Assembly (NCBI GenBank): GCA_964019655.1
Contig: CAXHTR010000006.1
Coordinates: forward strand, 186,001 to 250,000
Source: Perkinsela sp. pyNocScin1
Lineage: Eukaryota; Euglenozoa; Kinetoplastea; Prokinetoplastida; Perkinselidae
Reading direction: 5' to 3'
Length of the DNA: 64,000 nt
In this document: in pieces, positions 45,377 to 53,892 of the stretch
Numbering within the stretch: position 1 is the stretch's first letter
Layout: each line of letters starts with the position of its first letter
Notes under the pieces: model-generated
What the model was told of the DNA's origin: nothing
What the model saw: only the letters and a program-made list of their open reading frames with translations
The model's database searches: none
Made by a program: the position numbers and the translations under genes

Positions 45377-45398
45377 ATTTCTTCCCTCTACCAAAAAG

Positions 45399-45428
45399 AT
45401 GGACCGGGTGGTAATAATTTATTATTGA
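45399..45428 (+). promoter_or_regulatory. Putative 9-codon upstream ORF of the UPRT gene
   Basis: A pyrimidine stretch (TTTCTTCCCTCTACC) followed by AAAAAG lies just before ATG 45399; the frame ends at TGA 45426-45428, 20 bases before the main ATG. It is present in the mRNA only if that AG is the trans-splice acceptor. Confidence 0.4.
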
Positions 45429-45448
45429 ATCAATATCTTTGAATACTT

Positions 45449-46135
45449 ATGCAATCGCCCTGCTCAAACACACGTAAGGTTGGTAGCCAGCCAAACGTTT
45501 TTGCTTTGAAGGAAACACCACAGATTCGCATTTTGCAGACTGCCATCCGCGATAAAGAGACCTCGAACGAAGATTTTGTCTTTTACGCAGATAGGCTCGT
45601 GCGACTGCTCGTGGAGGAAGCGCTCTCATTCCTGCCGTGCCGTCGCAAAGACATCATCACACCGACGCAAAGTGTCTACGAAGGACTTGAGCCACACTCA
45701 AAGATATGCGGCGTGAGCATCATGCGCGCGGGCGAGAGCATGGAAAAGGCGCTCCGCGACACATGCCGTGGCACGCGAATCGGAAAGATCCTCATCCAGC
45801 GAATAGAGACAGGCTCACACAACAACATTCAGGAATACTACTGCAAGCTTCCAGACGACATCGCGAGCCGATATGTCCTCCTGCTCGACCCGATGCTTGC
45901 GACCGGTGAGAGCGCAGCGCGCGCGACTCGGATACTCATCAACGAGTACAACGTCAAAGAGGACCATATCATATTTGTGAATGTAATCTGCGCGCCAGAA
46001 GGGATGATGGCGTACAGCAAGATGTTTCCGAAAGTGAAGCTCATCACGGGGTCGATCGACGAAAACCTCAATGAAAACAGGCACATCTGCCCAGGGCTCG
46101 GCGACTTTGGCGACCGGTACTTTGGAACAAACTAG
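45449..46135 (+). CDS. UPRT: Uracil phosphoribosyltransferase
   Basis: 228 residues, normal length. PRPP-binding loop LLLDPMLATGESA (144-156), the GVSIMRAGESMEKAL segment (88-102), the flexible KILIQRIETGS (family ILIQRDEET) and the uracil-binding C-terminus PGLGDFGDRYFGTN are intact. It salvages uracil to UMP. N-terminal EDFVFYADRLVRLLVEEAL matches the eukaryotic/fungal FUR1 type. Catalytic residues look complete, so it should be active. Confidence 0.97.
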   Translation: MQSPCSNTRKVGSQPNVFALKETPQIRILQTAIRDKETSNEDFVFYADRLVRLLVEEALSFLPCRRKDIITPTQSVYEGLEPHSKICGVSIMRAGESMEKALRDTCRGTRIGKILIQRIETGSHNNIQEYYCKLPDDIASRYVLLLDPMLATGESAARATRILINEYNVKEDHIIFVNVICAPEGMMAYSKMFPKVKLITGSIDENLNENRHICPGLGDFGDRYFGTN

Positions 46136-46251
46136 AAATATGTCAATACTCGAGCCAGATGATATTGTTTATTGTTGGAGAGATGCTTTTGAATGGTGTA
46201 TGCTTTGTATACTCTTTAATATTCTAATTTCTTTGAAAATTCTAGTACAGA

Positions 46252-46272
46252 ATGTGCTATGGGAAGCAATGA
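46252..46272 (+). promoter_or_regulatory. Upstream ORF overlapping the start of the next gene
   Basis: ATG 46252 directly follows a TTCTAG/TACAG acceptor-like sequence and encodes six codons ending at TGA 46270-46272, overlapping the main ATG at 46259 in another frame. Confidence 0.4.
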
Positions 46273-46804
46273 TGGCCGTATACCGTACGAGTTTGACCTA
46301 ACGCGGGCAATACCTCCCGGCATTCCGCCGCTGATTCTGTCAGTGGACCCACTCGTCATCTACGATGAAGCGATACACGGGTCGCAAACCGGCGCACCAT
46401 GGGATGATTTTCTCGATGAGTCGCCAGCAGCCGCTCCACCTGCTGAACCAGCGCCCGATGGCCGAAAGTCTGCGCTCGTGACGGTTGTCGAAACTCGAGA
46501 GGTTTCGACACCAAAGAATGACGAAAAACGCGTAAGCCAGGCTGAGCCCAGGAAGAAACCCCTTTCGCAAAAGTCACGCGCACGGCCGCCACCGAAAATG
46601 GTCATCCGTCATGAGGACCCCATCGAAATGGGGACGGACGAGGACGACGATGTAATCTGCATCGACTTGCCGGAAACGCAGGTACGGACGCAGGAGGCGC
46701 CATCGCAGCAGCCCACGCACGCTGGCCGAAAGCGATCGGCGATGAGCACGAACGACGAAATGCTTGCAGCGATCATGAACGACCCGACCTTCGAGTTTGA
46801 TTAG
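46259..46804 (+). CDS. Disordered acidic protein with a SUMO-interaction-like motif
   Basis: 181 residues. N-terminal hydrophobic patch (LTRAIPPGIPPLILSVDPLV), then Pro/Ala/Lys-rich low complexity, an acidic block DEDDDVICIDLPE near residue 135 and a final helix (NDEMLAAIMNDPTFEFD). The DDDVICID core fits the consensus of a SUMO-interacting motif (hydrophobic V-I-x-I flanked by acidic residues). A basic run KKPLSQKSRARPPPK could be a nuclear signal. No family was recognised; a nuclear scaffold role is inference. Confidence 0.65.
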   Translation: MGSNDGRIPYEFDLTRAIPPGIPPLILSVDPLVIYDEAIHGSQTGAPWDDFLDESPAAAPPAEPAPDGRKSALVTVVETREVSTPKNDEKRVSQAEPRKKPLSQKSRARPPPKMVIRHEDPIEMGTDEDDDVICIDLPETQVRTQEAPSQQPTHAGRKRSAMSTNDEMLAAIMNDPTFEFD

Positions 46805-46860
46805 ATCAATTCAAAGTAAGTGCGTGGATACTATCATGCAACATTAAGCCCTACAATCCA

Positions 46861-46889
46861 TTGTTTTCTTAGTAAGAATGTGCACGTAA
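46861..46889 (+). promoter_or_regulatory. Trans-splice acceptor and 3-codon upstream ORF
   Basis: TTGTTTTCTTAG ends at 46872; ATG-TGC-ACG-TAA (46878-46889) follows, 16 bases before the main ATG at 46906. Confidence 0.45.
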
Positions 46890-46905
46890 TAAGGAACAGC
46901 GAGTG

Positions 46906-47859
46906 ATGATGTTTGCTGCACTGAGTCTTATTGCGTTTAACGGTGAAGCGTGCGCAGCAGTGTGTATGCCGTGGTCATCGCCGCCATGTACTCGGTGGGT
47001 CACGCAAATGGACTTTCGCTGGATTCTGCGCATGGAAGAGCACGAGGGAGAAACGGACATCATTTACCGCTACCACTCAACCGTCGACGAGATCCAGCGA
47101 TTTCAGCTGAACAATACAGCCTTCATTGCCACAATGAACTCTACCATCAACCCACTTCTATTCCGCGAGCAGCGGGCGTACGAGGGTTTTTTCGAGAAGG
47201 TCCTGCAAGTTATGCGGAGCTTTTACATTGTGTCGAGCGATCCGACACTCACAGTGAGCTACTTGAAGCAGCCGACCTACCTTTCACTCTTTGGCAGCGG
47301 CATGAAGTCGAAACCGTCGATGCCCAGTCGCGACCATTATAGCACGGTCCAGATCTACGAGCCGCGCTGCGCCGCGTGCAACTACGGCCCAGCCATCGTG
47401 AGCATGCTCGTCTTTAACGTGACGATGGGCAAGGGCAAGTTCGTGTACCAGTCGAACAGCAGCGCACCTATCGGCGTGGGCTTTCATCCGACCTGCTCGA
47501 AGACGAACATTTGTAAGATGGACGCAGAGATGCACTGCATCGGCCCTGATGGGCACAAGAACTGTGCAGTGTGCCTCGACCCTCTCAACCCGAAGGACAT
47601 CGTGGGGAAAGATATCAACATTTTCACGACGTATTACGGGACAGACACGAAAGAGCATCGAATGATGAGCGGGTCGTCGAACCCGCTCAACTTCCGAGAG
47701 CTCGCGATGGATGCTGTCTACAATAAGATATCAAAGGATCTCGGCCTCCTCGGTGAGACGATCAAGAGCCTAAATCCCTTCACAGACGAAGTACCCAATA
47801 ACGTGATGGAGGGAAAAGGCCGAGCCTCGACTCGGCAGCCGCACATAGTCACTGTGTAG
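46906..47859 (+). CDS. Secreted or lumenal Cys-rich glycoprotein, unknown
   Basis: 317 residues from ATG 46906 (a GTG codon precedes). Residues 1-18 (MMFAALSLIAFNGEACAA) form a plausible signal peptide. The mature part has about ten Cys, including CAACNYG, CSKTNIC and CAVCLD, and several N-glycosylation sequons (NNTA, NSTI, NVTM, NSSA). No transmembrane segment follows. The neighbour is the ER chaperone BiP. No family was recognised; ER-lumenal, flagellar-pocket or secreted location are all possible. Confidence 0.7.
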   Translation: MMFAALSLIAFNGEACAAVCMPWSSPPCTRWVTQMDFRWILRMEEHEGETDIIYRYHSTVDEIQRFQLNNTAFIATMNSTINPLLFREQRAYEGFFEKVLQVMRSFYIVSSDPTLTVSYLKQPTYLSLFGSGMKSKPSMPSRDHYSTVQIYEPRCAACNYGPAIVSMLVFNVTMGKGKFVYQSNSSAPIGVGFHPTCSKTNICKMDAEMHCIGPDGHKNCAVCLDPLNPKDIVGKDINIFTTYYGTDTKEHRMMSGSSNPLNFRELAMDAVYNKISKDLGLLGETIKSLNPFTDEVPNNVMEGKGRASTRQPHIVTV

Positions 47860-47904
47860 AATGTTTGAACAGTTTTAGTATTTTTCTAAAGAAAGTGCTT
47901 CACT

Positions 47905-47923
47905 GTACTCAAATTTTATTTAG
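47905..47923 (+). promoter_or_regulatory. Polypyrimidine tract and trans-splice acceptor of the BiP gene
   Basis: A T-rich tract ends in TTTATTTAG at 47923, 13 bases before the ATG of the HSP70 gene. It is a clean example of the acceptor arrangement seen across the window. Confidence 0.55.
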
Positions 47924-47935
47924 TTTCACGCTTTC

Positions 47936-49864
47936 ATGCTCCAAGCAGCTGCGCTTTTTGTCCTCTGCTCATCCGAGAAAGAGAACAAGAAGCTCGAGTT
48001 CCCAGTCGTGGGTATCGATCTCGGCACGACCTACTCCGTCGTCGGTGTGATGAAGAACGGTGAAGTGCAGATCATCCCGAACGAGATGGGTAACCGAATC
48101 ACGCCATCCGTCGTCGCCTTCACCGAGAACGAGCGCCTCATGGGTGACGGTGCCAAGAACCAGCTCCCGCAAAACCCGACGAACACGATCTACACCATCA
48201 AGCGCCTCATCGGCCGCAAGTTCAGCGACAAGACCGTGCAGTACGACAAGAAGCTCCTCTCTTTCGACATTGTCTCGAACAACAACGAGCCGCGTGTCCA
48301 GGTCGACTACAAGGGCGAGAAGAAGATCTTCACCCCGGAGGAGGTCAGCGCCATGATCCTGACCAAGATGAAGGAGATCGCTGAGAGCTACCTCGGCATG
48401 CCTGTCAAGAACGCCGTCGTCACCGTCCCCGCGTACTTCAACGACGCCCAGCGCCAGTCCACCAAAGACGCTGGCGCCATCGCCGGCCTCAACGTCGCGC
48501 GTATCATCAACGAGCCGACCGCCGCCGCCATCGCCTACGGTCTCGACAAGAAGGGCGAGCGTAACATCCTCGTCTTCGATCTCGGTGGTGGCACGTTCGA
48601 TGTTTCCCTCCTCACGATTGACGACGGCTTCTTCGAGGTCGTTGCCACCAACGGAGACACCCACCTCGGCGGAGAGGACTTTGACAACCGCATGATGAAG
48701 CACTTCGTGGACCTCATCAAGAAGAAGAGCAAGATCGACATCTCGAACGACCAGAAGGCGCTCGCCCGCCTACGCAAGGCGTGCGAAGCCGCGAAGCGCC
48801 AGCTCTCCTCCCAGCCGGAGGCGCACGTCGAGGTTGACGGCCTCGTCGAGGGCTACGACTTCTCCGAGAAGATCAGCCGCGCCAAGTTCGAAGAGCTCAG
48901 CATGGACCTCTTCAAGTCCACCCTCAAGCCAGTCGAGGCAGTTCTCGCCGACGCCAAGCTCAAGAAGAGCGACATCGAAGACATCGTCCTCGTCGGTGGC
49001 TCTACGCGTATCCCCAAGGTCCAGCAGCTCCTCAAGGACTTCTTCAACGGCAAGGAGCTCAACAAGGGCATCAACCCGGACGAGGCCGTTGCCTACGGTG
49101 CCGCTGTTCAGGGCGCTGTCCTTTGCGGCGACAGTGCAGTCAAGGACAAGGTCCTCCTTGTTGACGTCATCCCGCTCTCTCTCGGCATTGAGACTGTCGG
49201 CGGCGTCATGACGAAGCTTGTCGAGCGCAACACCCAGATCCCCGCGAAGAAGAGCCAGGTCTTCAGCACCGCCGCCGACAACCAGCCCAGCGTCACGATC
49301 GTCGTGTACGAGGGCGAGCGCGCACTCACGAAGGACAACCGCCAGCTCGGCAAGTTCGACCTCAGCGGCATCCCGCCGGCACCGCGCGGTACCCCGCAGA
49401 TCGAGGTCACCTTCGACGTCGATGAGAACGGCATCATGGAGGTCTCTGCGATGGACAAGTCCACGAACAAGGAGGAGAAGATCACCATCACGAACGACAA
49501 GGGCCGCCTCAGCCAGGAGGAGATCGACCGCATGGTCCGCGAAGCCGAGGAGTACGGCGAGGAGGACCGCCGCGTGAAGGAGCGCATCGACGCGCGCAAC
49601 CAGCTCGAGAGCGTCGCGTACTCCTTGAAGAACCAGGTCAACGACGAGGACAAGCTTGCGAACAAGCTCGACGACGCCGACAAGGAGACCATCAAGGACG
49701 CCGTGAAGGACGCCATCGAGTGGATGGACGAGAACCCTGAGGCCGAGAAGGCCGAGCTCGAGGAGCGCCTCGAGAAGCTCCAGAGCGTCACGAACCCCAT
49801 CATCCAAAGGGTGTACCAGGATGGCGGCGAGGGCTACCAGTCCGAGACCATGGAAGATCTTTAA
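47936..49864 (+). CDS. BIP: ER chaperone BiP (HSP70 family)
   Basis: 642 residues. Complete HSP70: [15 protein letters not shown] (24-38), [30 protein letters not shown], linker [19 protein letters not shown], and a full lid. The [11 protein letters not shown] linker and the [14 protein letters not shown] segment place it in the ER branch. The last four residues MEDL fit the trypanosome ER-retention form (MDDL in T. brucei BiP) instead of KDEL. The signal peptide is unusually short ([16 protein letters not shown]). Strong C-ending codon bias indicates high expression. Confidence 0.97.
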   Translation: MLQAAALFVLCSSEKENKKLEFPVVGIDLGTTYSVVGVMKNGEVQIIPNEMGNRITPSVVAFTENERLMGDGAKNQLPQNPTNTIYTIKRLIGRKFSDKTVQYDKKLLSFDIVSNNNEPRVQVDYKGEKKIFTPEEVSAMILTKMKEIAESYLGMPVKNAVVTVPAYFNDAQRQSTKDAGAIAGLNVARIINEPTAAAIAYGLDKKGERNILVFDLGGGTFDVSLLTIDDGFFEVVATNGDTHLGGEDFDNRMMKHFVDLIKKKSKIDISNDQKALARLRKACEAAKRQLSSQPEAHVEVDGLVEGYDFSEKISRAKFEELSMDLFKSTLKPVEAVLADAKLKKSDIEDIVLVGGSTRIPKVQQLLKDFFNGKELNKGINPDEAVAYGAAVQGAVLCGDSAVKDKVLLVDVIPLSLGIETVGGVMTKLVERNTQIPAKKSQVFSTAADNQPSVTIVVYEGERALTKDNRQLGKFDLSGIPPAPRGTPQIEVTFDVDENGIMEVSAMDKSTNKEEKITITNDKGRLSQEEIDRMVREAEEYGEEDRRVKERIDARNQLESVAYSLKNQVNDEDKLANKLDDADKETIKDAVKDAIEWMDENPEAEKAELEERLEKLQSVTNPIIQRVYQDGGEGYQSETMEDL

Positions 49865-49999
49865 GAACCAGCAAATATGGGCTATGAACACTTAATACCG
49901 TCATAAGCGAAGACAAGAATAATAATGATTGCTACGCACGTATGCTTCACCTGTGCGGGTGCTCTACACACGACATTTCTTTTCACATTTTAAAATCCC

Positions 50000-50365
50000 A
50001 TGCTTCGACGAGTGTCCCGAGCGCCAATGTCGACGATGCCGCGTTCCATGGTCCGCAGGAACGAGCTCACTGTGAGCCCGCGCCGCTCAGTGCTTCTTGG
50101 AATAGAGGGCCTGAGCACATGGATCGGCGTTCCCTGGTACACATTCGCGCTGTACCAGTTCACAATCGTGTTCGGCTACATGCTGCAGGAGGTCCTCAAG
50201 CCTGCCATCGTCCTTCACAAGATCCCGCTGCTGCACCACCTCTTCGAGCGCAAGAACGAGGCAAAGCTTCTCCGACATCTTGACGTTATTGTCACGAACT
50301 GGAATGACGAGGTTGACCCTTCCGCCATCGATGACGCGATATGCCGCACACAGCTGAACCTTTAG
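50000..50365 (+). CDS. Small mitochondrial membrane protein, unknown
   Basis: 121 residues. The start MLRRVSRAPMSTMPRSMVRR is a typical kinetoplastid presequence. A hydrophobic segment (~42-62; VPWYTFALYQFTIVFGYMLQ) is followed by a charged helix (LFERKNEAKLLRHLDVIVTN). It may be an accessory subunit of a respiratory complex or ATP synthase, but no family was recognised. The nearest AG after the upstream pyrimidine tract lies just inside the frame; use of that site would move initiation to the ATG at 50027. Confidence 0.65.
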   Translation: MLRRVSRAPMSTMPRSMVRRNELTVSPRRSVLLGIEGLSTWIGVPWYTFALYQFTIVFGYMLQEVLKPAIVLHKIPLLHHLFERKNEAKLLRHLDVIVTNWNDEVDPSAIDDAICRTQLNL

Positions 50366-50449
50366 ATTGAGTGTTGAGTGTTTTTTATACAGAAATAGCG
50401 TTGCCTTCATAATATTTTCCACGTGCTTGCGATTTTTTCGACGAGGACA

Positions 50450-51460
50450 ATGTCAGCCAAGCGCGAGCAACCCGATGAGCCGTACCACACGCCCTCGAAA
50501 GCCCCGCGGGAGCACCACGAGCCGTACGTCGCGGCGAAGACGGCTGAGAAGAAGCTTATTCCCACCACTAAGGCGTACAAGAACGAGCACTTTCTGCTCT
50601 CGTACGCTGCGCGGCAGATCCGCATTCAGTGCGAGTTCCAAGAGCCGGCGGAGCGACTCAGCCGCCACGGCGTTATGGGCAGCATCCTTTTCTTTGGTTC
50701 AGCCCGCTCGATGAGCGTCGAAGACTATGAGGCGACGCGGGCCCGCCTCGAACAGGAGAAGGCCGAGGTCGTCCCGGAGGAGCAGGCGGCGATCCAGAAG
50801 AAGATCGATAAGCTCGAGAAGACACGCTGGATGTGCGACAGCTACGAGGTCCTGCGCGAGCTCGCACGCCGCCTCACCGAGTGGTCGATGAACAACTCGG
50901 CGCTCAAGGAGAAGCTCGCGTCCAACCCGCCCCACTACGCGCGGCACTTTCGGTGCGACGCCACCGTCGCGCAGCCGCTGACAATCTGCACGGGCGGCGG
51001 CCCAGGTTTCATGGAGGCCGCCAACCGCGGCGCCCACGACGTGCCCGGCTCCCAGACGATGGGGATGTCTATTTCGCTCCCGTTCGAAAAGGGCGTGAAC
51101 GAGTACGTCACGCCGGACCTCGCCTTCGAGTTCCATTACTTCTTCACCCGCAAGTTCTGGATGATGTACAGCGCGAAGGCCATCGTGATCGCCCCGGGCG
51201 GCTACGGCACGTTCGACGAGATGTTTGAGATGCTCACGCTCAAGCAGACAGGCAAGTGCAAGCGCATCCCGATCGTTCTCTTCGGCGAGAAGTACTGGAA
51301 GAATGTCATCAACTGGCAGTACATGGTCGAAATGGGCGTCATCTCACAGGAGGACGTCGATGAGCTCTGCTTTACCGACAGTGTCGAGGTCGCGTTCGAC
51401 TTTATAACCAAGACGCTGCAGGAGCATGGCACTGGCCTCGTTTCGAAGGCCTGTGAATAG
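50450..51460 (+). CDS. LOG-family (lysine-decarboxylase-like) phosphoribohydrolase
   Basis: 336 residues from ATG 50450. Rossmann-type LOG domain from ~80: MGSILFFGSARSMS, TICTGGGPGFMEAANRGAHD, GMSISLPFEKGVNEYVTPDL, and the signature PGGYGTFDEMFEMLTLKQTG. Both LOG motifs (GGGxGxMEA and PGGxGTxxE) are intact. LOG enzymes cleave the ribosyl bond of nucleoside 5'-monophosphates such as cytokinin nucleotides, or AMP. An N-terminal ~75-residue charged extension and a coiled insert (~100-140, rich in Glu/Lys) are not typical of the short plant enzymes and resemble the long bacterial/protist type. The in vivo substrate is not known. Confidence 0.88.
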   Translation: MSAKREQPDEPYHTPSKAPREHHEPYVAAKTAEKKLIPTTKAYKNEHFLLSYAARQIRIQCEFQEPAERLSRHGVMGSILFFGSARSMSVEDYEATRARLEQEKAEVVPEEQAAIQKKIDKLEKTRWMCDSYEVLRELARRLTEWSMNNSALKEKLASNPPHYARHFRCDATVAQPLTICTGGGPGFMEAANRGAHDVPGSQTMGMSISLPFEKGVNEYVTPDLAFEFHYFFTRKFWMMYSAKAIVIAPGGYGTFDEMFEMLTLKQTGKCKRIPIVLFGEKYWKNVINWQYMVEMGVISQEDVDELCFTDSVEVAFDFITKTLQEHGTGLVSKACE

Positions 51461-51603
51461 CAACACGAGCACCCATGTTTATTGAATGTTAACTCTTGAT
51501 AATATGCATGCCAACAGTGCGTAAAGCTTTTCGGTCTTCCTGAAGACAAAGCAACTCTTTTTATTTTTGATTGCATACAATGGTACCGATATAATGAACA
51601 AAG

Positions 51604-52512
51604 ATGCACTGTTTAGTCGATAGAACCCCTGAATTTCAAATTGCTCATCAGCAGTGCCGAGCGACTGCAAAGCCTTCAAAGCCAGAGGAGAAATTTTTGT
51701 CTGAAGACGCGGAGAGATTGAAGCTGGCCAAAAAAGGTATCCAACAGTGTATCAATGAGCTGCACAATGCCCTCGAAGATGTGAATGCAGAAAAAGGCAA
51801 AACTCTCGAGGAGCTGCGTCATATTGCACTATCGCCAAGCTTGCTCAGGGCGGAGGTTGCCGCAGCTGTTCCGCGCACGAGCGAGTTCGATGCGCTCTTC
51901 CAAGCAGTGTTCACAAGGCAGAAAGGCGATGCACCGCAGCTCCTTCACGCGCATCGACTGTGGATCGCGCACTTTCAAACTGTGTTTCAGACATTGATCA
52001 AGCAGATGTATGAAGTTGAAGCACAGCCGGAGGTAGTGGACGACATACCGTCCCAGCCAAAACCTACGGAAAGCCCTTGGTCTTTCTTCAGCGCGCTGAA
52101 TGACGCGATACAGAACCCGATGCAGAAAGTGCAGGACCAGTGGTCCAAGTTCCCCTCAGCCCTCGGTCCCGAAGATTTTGAAATGGATGATACAGGCACT
52201 GCACAGGCGCTTGCGCTCAAGCCAGAAGAACCTGTAGTTGAATCAAAGGACACTGTGATTCAGAGTGCACTTGAAATCGTCCAGCTGAATGCGTACGTTG
52301 AGCAGCTCGTCGCTGAGCAAAATCAGTCGGTCAGCGCCATTATCGAAGACACGCAGGAAAATGTTGATGCCATTGATGAGTCCAAGGACCAGCTCGAAAC
52401 GGCGAAGCAGGCGAAAAAGCGCCTCTTTCACCTGGCACCACAGCGAATGCGAATTCTGTTCTTTCTCCTTGCTTCCCTGCTGCTTATGGTCTTTCACACG
52501 ATCTTTAAGTAA
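51604..52512 (+). CDS. STX18: Syntaxin 18/Ufe1-like Qa-SNARE
   Basis: 302 residues. Helical N-terminal domain (~30-145), an acidic linker, then a SNARE helix (~215-275; LNAYVEQLVAEQNQSVSAII, TQENVDAIDESKDQLETAKQ) and a C-terminal tail anchor (~283-301; ILFFLLASLLLMVFHTIF). The late FHLAPQRMRILFFLLASLL pattern and the domain layout are those of syntaxin 18/Ufe1, the Qa-SNARE of Golgi-to-ER retrograde fusion. A Bet1-like SNARE is present elsewhere in the array. Confidence 0.8.
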   Translation: MHCLVDRTPEFQIAHQQCRATAKPSKPEEKFLSEDAERLKLAKKGIQQCINELHNALEDVNAEKGKTLEELRHIALSPSLLRAEVAAAVPRTSEFDALFQAVFTRQKGDAPQLLHAHRLWIAHFQTVFQTLIKQMYEVEAQPEVVDDIPSQPKPTESPWSFFSALNDAIQNPMQKVQDQWSKFPSALGPEDFEMDDTGTAQALALKPEEPVVESKDTVIQSALEIVQLNAYVEQLVAEQNQSVSAIIEDTQENVDAIDESKDQLETAKQAKKRLFHLAPQRMRILFFLLASLLLMVFHTIFK

Positions 52513-52596
52513 GACCAGTTCTCTACCCAGCCGCTACGTGAGCAATGACACGCAGATTTCAAGCCAAATTTTTCCTTCTTTATTCTTACACTGAAA

Positions 52597-52896
52597 ATGA
52601 CCATCAACATCACCAAAGAACTTCTCGCGAAGCGCGCCGAGGCCGTGCGCACCGGTGGCAAGGGCTCAGTCCGCCGAAAGTCGAAGGGCGTTCACCGCCC
52701 AGGCACGAACACCGCTGAAGACAAGAAGTTCCAGAACATCACGAAGCGCCTTGGCGTCAACAACATCGGTGAGATCGAAGAGGTCATCCTCCACAAGAGC
52801 GACGGTACCACCGCAACGATCACTAACCCGAAGGTCGAAGCGAACATCCCGGGGCAAACCTACGTCATCCGTGGCAAGCCTGTAGCCAACGTGTAA
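52597..52896 (+). CDS. BTF3: Nascent polypeptide-associated complex beta subunit (BTF3)
   Basis: 99 residues. Ribosome-binding start RTGGKGSVRRKSKGVHRP (family RxGGKGTxRRKxKxVHR) and NAC core: KRLGVNNIGEIEEVILHKSD, TITNPKVEANIPGQTYVIRG. The chain ends right after the NAC beta-barrel; the ~60-residue tail found in yeast and animals is missing. NAC binds at the ribosomal exit tunnel and sorts nascent chains between SRP and cytosol. Confidence 0.95.
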   Translation: MTINITKELLAKRAEAVRTGGKGSVRRKSKGVHRPGTNTAEDKKFQNITKRLGVNNIGEIEEVILHKSDGTTATITNPKVEANIPGQTYVIRGKPVANV

Positions 52897-53042
52897 AGCT
52901 CGCGTGCATACCGTGAATCACCGCATTAATTAACAAGTGTCTTTGCAAGTGCAGTGCATTCCGATGAAAAAAAGTATATTTCAATGACTTTCCTTTTTGT
53001 TCAAATCGCTAACGATGCCCGGCTGATTCTCGGATCAAGCGT

Positions 53043-53804
53043 ATGTCAGGTCTTCATAGAGCCCTTCGATTGCCTTCGCTTCGTCTGTCATCATATTTTG
53101 CACTACAGTGCCGCTTGTCGCATGATAGTATCCCCAGACCAAGCTTCGAAATTTACGACATCAGCAACCCAGACGCACCGACAGATGCCTCCAAGGTTTC
53201 ATTTCAGAACGTAAAAGACGCTCGCTTGATGGACAATCACATCGTTCGCTCGACGGCGGCCAAGGGAGGGCTAGTGCGAATAACCTCCGTGCGCCCTGGC
53301 GAGATTATGGTGTCGCACTACCCGCGGCTACTGCGCTACACAGGCGATGCATCGAGCGCACCTATAGACATGATGCACCGGCAGTCAGTTCTCTTTGGCC
53401 TCGAGCACATCGGTGCGCTTGTGTGCGTCGCAGAGGCTCGTCTGCGCTCTGTTACTTTCGAGATTGACCGCACATCGAGCTCGAGTGAGAAGGCTGGTAA
53501 CAGAACAACTGTAACGTATGCCCGCGTCACGGATGACACTGTCCCAGCCGAGCAGCAGGAGGCGCGGTGCCACCGCAACTGCTTTGGAAATACATATGTC
53601 CTCAAGGTGCAGGCGATGCACAAGGTGGAGCGCAAGCAGCCATCGCCGGAGCGTCTCGCTGCGGGCACCGAGCAGACCCCGCGGCCAAACAACTTTGTGC
53701 ATGAGTTTGAAATCCGGTTTAACGGCCAGTACCTCATCATGTGGCACCGCTTCCTCGAGCAGGCCCTTGTGAATGGTATTGGATTTTCAAACAACTGCGT
53801 GTAG
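53043..53804 (+). CDS. MRP1/MRP2-like guide-RNA-binding (Whirly-fold) protein
   Basis: 253 residues. The N-terminus (MSGLHRALRLPSLRLSSYFA) is a mitochondrial presequence. The remainder fits the MRP1/MRP2 (gBP21/gBP25) family: FEIYDISNPDAPTDASKVSF near the start, GEIMVSHYPRLLRYT (family LLISQYPxLGxR), QSVLFGLEHIGALVCVAEAR (family VRLRHVDLAYLVGVCKER), and the last FEIRFNGQYLIMWHRFLEQA (family VKFDNHFAVTLEHFLESAL). In trypanosomes MRP1/MRP2 form a heterotetramer that anneals guide RNAs to mRNA in kinetoplast RNA editing. This is one of the strongest lineage markers here. The fold assignment is by motif comparison; which of the two subunits it is cannot be told. Confidence 0.8.
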   Translation: MSGLHRALRLPSLRLSSYFALQCRLSHDSIPRPSFEIYDISNPDAPTDASKVSFQNVKDARLMDNHIVRSTAAKGGLVRITSVRPGEIMVSHYPRLLRYTGDASSAPIDMMHRQSVLFGLEHIGALVCVAEARLRSVTFEIDRTSSSSEKAGNRTTVTYARVTDDTVPAEQQEARCHRNCFGNTYVLKVQAMHKVERKQPSPERLAAGTEQTPRPNNFVHEFEIRFNGQYLIMWHRFLEQALVNGIGFSNNCV

Positions 53805-53892
53805 GTCTGTAATTTTAGTAAAAATTTGCATACACGTGTACTACAAATATCTTTTCTTCAGTTGTGTATAATCGAATGCCCTTCGATCCGCA

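Noticed and set aside
47969-48703. 244-codon minus-strand frame
   Set aside because: Another shadow of BiP with no recognisable domain.
48770-49891. 373-codon minus-strand frame within the BiP gene
   Set aside because: Antisense shadow of HSP70, low-complexity Leu/Val/Asp composition and on the wrong strand for the array.
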